A stretch of 64,000 nucleotides of DNA. Origin: Adiantum capillus-veneris. Its lineage: Eukaryota; Streptophyta; Polypodiopsida; Polypodiales; Pteridaceae. A program made the translations under genes and the position numbers. The notes below the pieces were generated by a model. It was not told the DNA's origin. It saw nothing but the letters and a program-made list of their open reading frames with translations, and did no database searches. The stretch spans positions 90,813,180-90,877,179 of the forward strand of contig CM043962.1 of the NCBI GenBank assembly GCA_014529385.2. The letters are read 5' to 3'. Shown piece by piece: positions 57,802-64,000 of the stretch. Every line of letters starts with the position of its first letter. Positions within the stretch are counted from its first letter, which is position 1.

Positions 57802-58470
57802 TCATAAACATGATAGATGTTCTTTCCAAGAGGAATAAACACAAAGGTCATCTAAGAAAGCTTCACAAAACTCCCTCAAATATTCTCTAAAAGCAGTGTT
57901 TATTAATCTTTGAAAGGTAGCAGGGGCATTGGTTAAGCCAAAAGCCATAACACAAAACGCAAACACTCCGAAGTCGGTTATAAAGGCTGTTTTAGCTTGG
58001 TCCTCTAGCACAATTGTGATTTGATTGTAGCCAGAGTACCCATCTGAAAAGCTATAAGCTTCCTTCCCTGTAACTCTTTCAAGCACATGTTCTGAATATG
58101 GCAAGGGGTAATGGTCCCTCCTAGTGGCAGCATTGACCTTCTTGAGATCCACGCACACTATGAGTTTCCCATTCTTTTTTGGCATAACAACTATTGGAGA
58201 CACCCGTTCTGAGTGCTCAATAGGGTATATGAATCCGCATTTGACAAGCTTTTCAATCTCTTCTTGAACAATCTTTGCATACTTAGGATTCACTCGGTAG
58301 GGTCGTTGCTGGACTGGTTTTGCCATGCTATTCATGGGAATTGTGTGTTGCACCACGGAAGTGGAACACTTTTCATATCATGATATGTCCAAGAAAATTT
58401 ATCCTTGAATCCCTTGAGAAGTTCTTTAAGTACATACTCCTCAGTCTCTGTCAGATCTTTTTGTTTTTCT
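57802..58470 (-). pseudogene. Element K reverse transcriptase
   Basis: Ty3-type RT fingers and palm, with one open frame of 184 codons: VQHTIPMNSMAKPVQQRPYR, VQEEIEKLVKCGFIYPIEHS, SPIVVMPKKNGKLIVCVDLK, KVNAATRRDHYPLPYSEHVL, YSFSDGYSGYNQITIVLEDQ (palm Asp), AFGLTNAPATFQRLINTAFR and CEAFLDDLCVYSS (FLDD as YxDD box). Upstream in another frame TETEEYVLKELLKGFKDKFS and WTYHDM form the usual segment before RT. No gag or protease precedes it; DNA beyond 58490 is unrelated as far as I can see. Confidence 0.9.
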
Positions 58471-58489
58471 CCACAACGAGGAAAGGGGT

Positions 58490-60741
58490 TTAGCCTTTCC
58501 CCCCCCCAATCTCTACAGTATCCTATTCTCTTGACTCTCTAGGGGAGAGCAAATAATTAGGTTAGGGTTTCTTATGTTGTTTAATTGTGTTCAATAAGGG
58601 TTGGTACCTCTTCCCACTGATGTGCCTCTTAGAGGTATTCTTTGTGTTTCCTAGTGTGTACAAGAACGTCTTGCTGTTGCTAGGATTTGGAGCGCGATCA
58701 TCAACACAAAGAGGTGTTTCTTATCCATTAGCATTGCCCCATATCTTTTTTGCATCCATGTTTGTTTGCTTTAATTGTGATTGGTAGCATAATATTCAAC
58801 GCATTTTCTTAGTATCAAACATTAAATTCAATGTAACTTTTTGTCATAATCACTTGTTTAGGTTTAAAAATCAAGCAGTCCGACTAAGCTAGTTTGACCA
58901 AGTTAGGCGTTAGAGATCTTCTCTTAATACCATGGGGAATGTCTTCCTAATAATCAATGGTTACTTTAGGTCCTTAATCCGATTTAGGCAGCATTGTGTG
59001 TAATGTACTAGGGCTTTCTAGTGGGCTTAGTCCCTATTGACCTTTAGCTTAAGTATTATAAAGGGAGTTTACTAGTGTGATGAGCGTGGAGAGGGTAACA
59101 GTGTTATATGACCCCCTAAAGCTACAAAATTAAAATGCTGAAAACAAACAAACAAAAAAATCAAAGTGCCACAATGTAAAATCTTAAGCTGGAAGAGAAA
59201 TCTCAGCTTCATTTGGTACTTCACTCACATGTATCGCCTATGGTACTAGAGCCCTAGAGGTTCCCAGTGTGGCCGCACATAGTGCATTGATCATGATTTT
59301 TTGAACCTATGTCTGTACACCTACCGACATCTTCTACTTTCTACATATTTGTGAGGTTTGGAGACGATTTTTGAGACAAAAACAAGTACAATATTACCCT
59401 TTGATGGCGATCTAATGCATATGTACGCCATTTCAATGAACAAAAAGAAGGCAGGTAAGGGTAAAGAAATCAATCATGGTCAACAAACCTAAATAGATAT
59501 GGATATTCAAGGCAACAACTCTAAAATTGATAACCAAAACAAAATTGCATAATACTCCTTGTTAGCAGCGGCTAACATAGGCTACATCGATTGTGCATCA
59601 AGCGGGAGATATGCTATGGATGTGACTCACTATTTTCTACTCACTTCGTATAAGTCTTGGGCTCACTTGGAGTTCCAAAGTTGTAAATGCTAGTTTGAGG
59701 GCTCAAGCTTAAACCCATAGTAGAAGGGATTGTGGGTGAAGCTTTTAAAAGGAAGCTTTTATGCAAGGAGGCTTCATTCTTGAGTATCCACTCTTGAGGA
59801 TCCACTTTTGAGAGCTCCCTCTCTCTTGAGTGTTCATCTATGGCCTACTAGTCTTGAGCTTATTGCCCATGCTTAAGAGGCTAGTGTTAATCATTGTAAT
59901 TAGAGTAAGCTCTTCTTGATTGATCTAATTCTTATTTTCTCATTAGTCTTATCTTCTCTACATTTCATTAGGTCATGCATCAACAACGTTTTGCATTAGT
60001 TCAACCCAACGTTTTTACATCAAATCAACACCACATTTTTGCATATGTTGGGCCTTTTTTTACGAAGTAATCATGGCATACTAATTAATGCATCCTACTG
60101 GGTCAACTTAAAAGAAATCCATTTCTTTCCTAGATACCCCCTCGCCCTTTTTTCTACCCTACTCTCTCCTCCCTCCCCTCCCATCTGCGCTGCCTCTGGC
60201 TCGTCCCCCGCCTCTGCCTCGCCCCAGCCTCCCAGCCTCCCAGCGCTGCTCTGCGCCTCCCTTCCTCTTGTGATGCGAAGTCAAGACTTCTCTCCAAATG
60301 CAATCGCCTATGCTTGCACCTTCTACATCCCAACAGCCTATGCAATCGCGTATGCTTCACCTTGCTGGCTTGCGCGTGAAGTGAAAACCTCTCTCCAGAT
60401 GCAATCACCTATGCTTGCACCTTGCTGGCCTACACATGCTTCCAGTCGACACTCTCCTCCCCCACATTTGCTTCCGCAATGCTGAGCGTTGTCAACACAC
60501 AGATGCACATACACAAAGAACCCTGTCAGAAAGACGGCCATGGCTGGCATGAGGCGAGCTGTTCGTGAAGAGCAGACAGGTAGAGAGAGGCTCTCACTTG
60601 CAACATGAGGCTCTGGAAGCTGTGTGCACGTGCAGACATACACACAAAAGCATATGCTTCTCATAGATATCCTGTGTCGCGCCAAAAAGCATCCGGGGCT
60701 TCACTATGGCTCAAGAGCGTCTGTTGCAAGGCCACAAGCAA
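58490..60741. other. Unassigned DNA
   Basis: No gene that I can support. A plus-strand frame at 60039-60485 is driven by proline/serine-rich low complexity. About 60283-60430 contains an imperfect duplication of roughly 95 bases (ctctccaaatgcaatcgcct and ctctccagatgcaatcacct). A primer-like tggtactagagcc at 59241 has no LTR partner. Confidence 0.4.
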
Positions 60742-60760
60742 TGTGTGTGTGTGTGTGTGT

Positions 60761-60798
<38 letters not shown>
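60742..60798. repeat. Compound (TG)n(GA)n microsatellite
   Basis: About 20 bases of TG followed by about 35 bases of GA. Confidence 0.9.
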
Positions 60799-60801
<3 letters not shown>

Positions 60802-61502
60802 TTCAGATTCCGAATTTGGGACATCGCGTGCTTTCCCGATTGGCTCCTGTAATCTCTCCGAGCATCTACTCTACTTGTTGTAGACCGGGAGGTTAATCGT
60901 GGCATGCTAGCCACTTTTATAAGAATAGCTTTTGTTGACCATGCAACTGGGCTCACATTAAACTGCATTAGCACCGGGAGCAGTCGCGATGAGGCGGCGT
61001 CTACTGTCACTCGGAGCTAAATTGCTGAGCTCCTCGTCTACACCCATCAGCGACATTAGAGTGCTTGGAGCTTCCCGCCTTCTCTCCACGTCCACAAGTT
61101 GCACACCCGGTTTGCATTCTTACCTTTTTCTGCTTTAGAGTGGAAGGCAGAGTGGTTTGTTTTCTTGTCGCTGTTCATGCATAATGTATTGTTCCCTCCT
61201 GCATACTAGAAGGCCTCTGCTGCCTGCTGGAAGGAACTGTTCAAGACATTCCCATGAAGATCGTTGCTTTTTGCCTTACCATGCGAGAAATTCTTATACA
61301 CATATCCCTAATTCCTTCTTGCTGACTAACACATATGTTTGTACGTGACCCACATTTGGCAATAATAGGTCTGGATAATTCGACATTTGCTGTAAATTCA
61401 ATAAGCTAAGCTATAAGCCCTTCTATATATTGGTTTGCGAATGCCAATCCATGTGTAGCAAATCTGAAAAGTGATTGGCTTAACTTACAAGGGCCTCTTG
61501 CC

Positions 61503-61503
<1 letters not shown>

Positions 61504-61584
<81 letters not shown>
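61504..61584. repeat. Compound (GT)n(GA)n microsatellite
   Basis: GT repeats to about 61548, then GA repeats to 61584. Confidence 0.95.
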
Positions 61585-61586
<2 letters not shown>

Positions 61587-61956
61587 TTTTGAAAGTTGCT
61601 AGATAGTCTCGGTGAGTCGTTGTATATAGCACCTCATTGGTGATCGACTTTGTATATTGTCACATGCACATGGCTCTGTGGGACATGCTACATCAATGCC
61701 TGACCCAATCGTGTGTCGTGTAGAGTCATAGAGATTAGGGGATTCTATGCTGGCAATTTTGCGGTCCTATTTGCAAGACCTGCATACTTGGACAAGTCTA
61801 TTAGGTTAGGTTTTCTAATTCTGGAACCCTCTTGCATAAATCATTGTGCACAGGTGTTTGATTGTATTTGTTACTTTGCGTTGGACATCCAACAACACCA
61901 ACATGTAGCGTAGGGTTATAGAAGAACGTGTTGGTCTAGTTCCCACAGGGTGCTCT

Positions 61957-62047
61957 CGTACGGTCACGTACGTTTTGTCCACGTACGAAGACGTACGGTA
62001 CTCACCGAACTAGAAAATTTTATGTCGTACGACATGGTTATGTACGT
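61957..62047. repeat. Cluster of CGTACG/GTAC palindromes
   Basis: Seven GTAC cores lie within about 90 bases, most inside CGTACG or ACGTACG (tcgtacggtcacgtacg, cacgtacgaagacgtacgg, gtcgtacgac, tgtacgtt). This is far above chance for this base composition. Confidence 0.8.
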
Positions 62048-62345
62048 TCAAAAATAAAAACACGCAACTCTCAAGCCTAGATTTTACACTCGAGACAATC
62101 AGACAATTGATTATCACATTGGACAAGAAGGCAACTTGCAAGTGCCAAATGCCGACACTCGAGTCGAGAATCAAGACAATGAGACACAATGGGCATGAAC
62201 CGCGATTCGCATTACATGTCATAAATCAAAAAGCTAAGTTGAGATGATACAAAAAAGTAGGCCTTCTAAGCCTCAATCGTGCAAAAAATGGAAGTAGGGG
62301 CAAAAAAGATATTAGAGACTCTAAAGTCTAAGAGCTTCCTCCGAA

Positions 62346-62349
<4 letters not shown>

Positions 62350-62417
<68 letters not shown>

Positions 62418-62522
62418 CCTAATGGAATCCAAGGTGAAGGACCAAAGCAATGAGAGAGAGAGAGAGAGAGGGAGAGAGAGGAGCCTAGTGGAATCTAAGG
62501 TTGAAGGACCAAGGTCCAAAGC

Positions 62523-62573
<51 letters not shown>
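62350..62573. repeat. Three (GA)n blocks separated by a duplicated spacer
   Basis: GA tracts at 62350-62414, about 62452-62480 and 62526-62573. The spacers gagcctaatggaatccaagg and gagcctagtggaatctaagg, each followed by tgaaggaccaa, are near-identical, so the whole (GA)n plus spacer unit has been duplicated. The last tract passes into aaag repeats next to the 3' end of LINE L. Confidence 0.9.
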
Positions 62574-62577
<4 letters not shown>

Positions 62578-62586
62578 AAGAAAGAT

Positions 62587-62822
62587 TTTTTAACGTCTAT
62601 AAAGAGGCCGAAATTGGCCTATGAGACAAATCAAAGTACATGAGGTGGGTGTCCTTTGTGTATCCATAAAGGATAAAAGGGTACAAAAGTAAAAGTAAAC
62701 TATCCTATGTAATGTCTAAGGGGAGGTGATACAAAGAGGGTGGGGGTGGAGCTCCAAAAACTGGGGGAGAGATGCAATCCTATATGCTGGGGTAAATACA
62801 ATCATGAGATGCTATCCTATCT
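62587..62822 (-). other. 3' untranslated region of LINE L (putative)
   Basis: Between the ORF2 stop and the aaagaaag/(GA)n block. On the minus strand it ends GACGTTAAAAAATC followed by a TTTC and TC microsatellite, a plausible simple-repeat tail. No duplicate target site could be assigned because the 5' end is outside the window. Confidence 0.4.
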
Positions 62823-64000
62823 CTAACTCCATCCAGTCCCATAATCAGGGTGTAATACATGATGCATGGAAGGGTAGAGTGTGGACAATCCACGTAAGAT
62901 GGCGGTTGGATCTGCAAAAGCCCGAGTACGTCGCTCCTCCAAGGATCTGTAGTAGTGCTCCTGGATCTCCTGGATCTCTCTCTGGTGTAGGCGGGGTGCC
63001 CTACGTCCATGTGTGCGTGGGCGTCTGCGAGCTCGGACCTCCTCAGCCTGCTGTAGAGTCACTCCTCTCTGGGTGGTCGAAAGTGATGGTGTTGCTATGG
63101 TCCTCTGGAAAAAGTCCGTGAGCTGTGTCTGGCGCTCGTCTCTCATCCCTAGTGCTGCCCGGAGGAGGGAGTCCCGATGCTGCTGTGCCTCTATGAGGAA
63201 GCGGCCAAGCTGTCGCTGGTCTCTGGACTCAAAGATCTGATGTAGAGTGGGCTGATCTGCAAACAAGGTCAGATATCTGTCTCTAATCTCCTCATATGCT
63301 CTACATCTGCATACGTAATGCTCCTCGCTCTCAACCTCTGCTGTGCAAAGTCTGCATATCCTCTCTGCTCTGGGGACATGTGCCGCTCTCCCTGCCTCAA
63401 TCTCTAGCTGGTGTGATGATACTTTGAGCTGTCCGATGGCGACCCGTGCTCTATGTGGCAAATAGACATCCATGTATCTCGGTCTCTGGATGAAACCATC
63501 TGCTACAATAGTGAGGAAGTGGTCTCTGAAGTACTGCCTCTTCGTGGGAAGAGGCTCTCTGGGTGTGATCCATGTCTCCTTGATGTATAGCTGCCAGAGA
63601 TCTTGTCTGAGAACTCGATTCCTCTTGGTGTGTGAGAGGCGTATGTGAGGGGAGTCGGGATCATACTGAAAAGAGGGCAGATCCATGATGTCCAAGCCAT
63701 GGGATGTAAACCACTCTATGACCTGTGAGTACCATGTCCTCGTGTCCCCCTCTTGATGCAGCTGTATCGATGCCTCAAAAGTTCTGCGGGTGAGTCTGTC
63801 TGGTGGGAGCTCTCGCATGGGCTGGATGAAACAAACTGTCTGAAAGAGAGCCTCTACTAGCATCGGTGGGGTAGCTAGCTCTGCTTTGATGATATCATGT
63901 GGTACTGAGGGTTTGCTGTGGAGCAAACGGGAGATCATGATGATCTGTGGGCGCTCTATCTGTGTCCATAGGGATGCGGATAGCCCTGGAGCCCATACAG
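62823..64000 (-). CDS. LINE L ORF2 C-terminal part (partial, continues beyond window)
   Basis: A minus-strand frame open from the window edge to a TAG at 62823, at least 392 codons. Upstream of the Met at 63938 it is already open (VWAPGLSASLWTQIERPQII). The protein reads WTQIERPQIIMISRLLHSKP, SVPHDIIKAELATPPMLVEA and later LPTKRQYFRDHFLTIVADGF. A zinc-binding motif follows at about 63300-63370: CRLCTAEVESEEHYVCRC, then AYEEIRDRYLTLF. This is the region after the RT of a plant LINE ORF2, with a C-x2-C-x8-H-x3-C finger thought to aid nucleic-acid binding. The tail is arginine/glutamine rich. Endonuclease and RT would lie to the right. With no stop or frameshift it is the best-preserved long frame here apart from E pol. 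Host origin is unlikely. Confidence 0.75.
   Translation of the reverse strand, partial: VWAPGLSASLWTQIERPQIIMISRLLHSKPSVPHDIIKAELATPPMLVEALFQTVCFIQPMRELPPDRLTRRTFEASIQLHQEGDTRTWYSQVIEWFTSHGLDIMDLPSFQYDPDSPHIRLSHTKRNRVLRQDLWQLYIKETWITPREPLPTKRQYFRDHFLTIVADGFIQRPRYMDVYLPHRARVAIGQLKVSSHQLEIEAGRAAHVPRAERICRLCTAEVESEEHYVCRCRAYEEIRDRYLTLFADQPTLHQIFESRDQRQLGRFLIEAQQHRDSLLRAALGMRDERQTQLTDFFQRTIATPSLSTTQRGVTLQQAEEVRARRRPRTHGRRAPRLHQREIQEIQEHYYRSLEERRTRAFADPTAILRGLSTLYPSMHHVLHPDYGTGWS

Larger units (their letters stand above)
55250..58480 (-). mobile_element. Element K: Ty3/gypsy pol fragment with protease after integrase
   Basis: Minus-strand Ty3-type pol without visible LTRs, primer site or gag. Reading down the minus strand: RT (58470-57802), RT thumb and RNase H (57798-57042), integrase (57048-55983), a lysine/glutamate-rich linker and a retropepsin (55850-55560) with a clear LLDTGA site. 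Protease downstream of integrase is not the normal Metaviridae order. Stops and frameshifts occur throughout. It may be a rearranged copy, or a lineage with this gene order. Confidence 0.75.
60799..62349. other. Unassigned DNA with a second compound microsatellite and a GTAC cluster
   Basis: No gene recognised on either strand. It includes a (GT)n(GA)n tract at 61504-61584 and a run of GTAC-containing palindromes at 61957-62047, each listed separately. Confidence 0.4.

Noticed and set aside
58660-58700. Sequence gtcttgctgttgctaggatttgg resembling a decayed TGGCGCCGTTGCCGGGGA primer region
   Set aside because: Too many mismatches and no LTR partner.
59241-59254. tggtactagagccc resembling an initiator-Met primer site
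   Set aside because: No LTR end with a repeat partner precedes it and no gag follows. One near-match of this length is expected by chance in a region full of LTR debris.
60039-60485. 148-codon plus-strand frame with a proline/serine-rich middle
   Set aside because: Low complexity, contains an imperfect internal duplication and resembles no family; no supporting context.

Overview
The window looks like intergenic DNA from a large, repeat-dominated plant nuclear genome. The evidence is Ty3/gypsy and Ty1/copia LTR retrotransposons of plant type (initiator-Met tRNA primer sites, plant-style zinc-knuckle gag proteins, TNT1/Tork-like copia pol), plant-type LINEs with a zf-RVT-like C-terminus, and very long (GA)n, (CT)n and (GT)n tracts. 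The overall style, with many degenerate LTR elements and long dinucleotide arrays inside LTRs, made me think of a fern or another seed-free vascular plant, but nothing here proves the species. I found no convincing host protein gene, rRNA, tRNA or CRISPR array. Nearly every recognisable coding stretch belongs to a transposable element, and almost all are broken by stops or frameshifts.

Layout. (A) 1-9645 is a nearly complete minus-strand Ty3/gypsy element, with about 1.8 kb LTRs and decayed gag, PR, RT, RNase H and IN. (B) 9646-16870 is a mosaic of fragments: a primer-site/LTR edge, an L1-ORF1p-like coiled-coil frame (11187-11873), minisatellites and a minus-strand copia gag-protease remnant (13118-14307). 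(C) 16876-24682 is a minus-strand non-coding (LARD-like) LTR element. It is split by (D) 18270-23364, a plus-strand copia element. (E) 25894-31352 is a second copy of the D family in the opposite orientation, with a perfect CAGTT target duplication, inserted into an old degenerate tandem repeat. 31.8-34.9 kb holds non-coding repeats, including a GACATGATGATGGAGAT-rich higher-order array.

(F) 34943 to about 53080 is a plus-strand Ty3-like gag-protease element without a recognisable RT. It has been opened twice: by LINE (G) 39350-46646, which itself carries a 413-bp solo LTR (H, 44884-45296, TSD GGGCG), and by a short deleted copia element (I, 47219-51121, TSD AGAGG). (J) 53911-55242 is a possible AT-rich TIR element. 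(K) 55250-58480 is a minus-strand Ty3 pol in which a retropepsin domain lies after the integrase. 58.5-62.8 kb is unassigned. (L) 62823-64000 is the 3' part of a minus-strand LINE whose ORF2 frame is still open and runs off the window.

How the parts relate: this is a nested-insertion record rather than a gene neighbourhood. The relative ages follow from who interrupts whom: D is younger than C; H is younger than G; G and I are younger than F; E is younger than the degenerate repeat it sits in. Many of the inactivating changes are of the TGG to TAG or CGA to TGA kind, consistent with decay of methylated cytosines. The two observations I consider most unusual are the RT-RNase H-IN-PR order in K and the L1-ORF1p-like protein frame in B.
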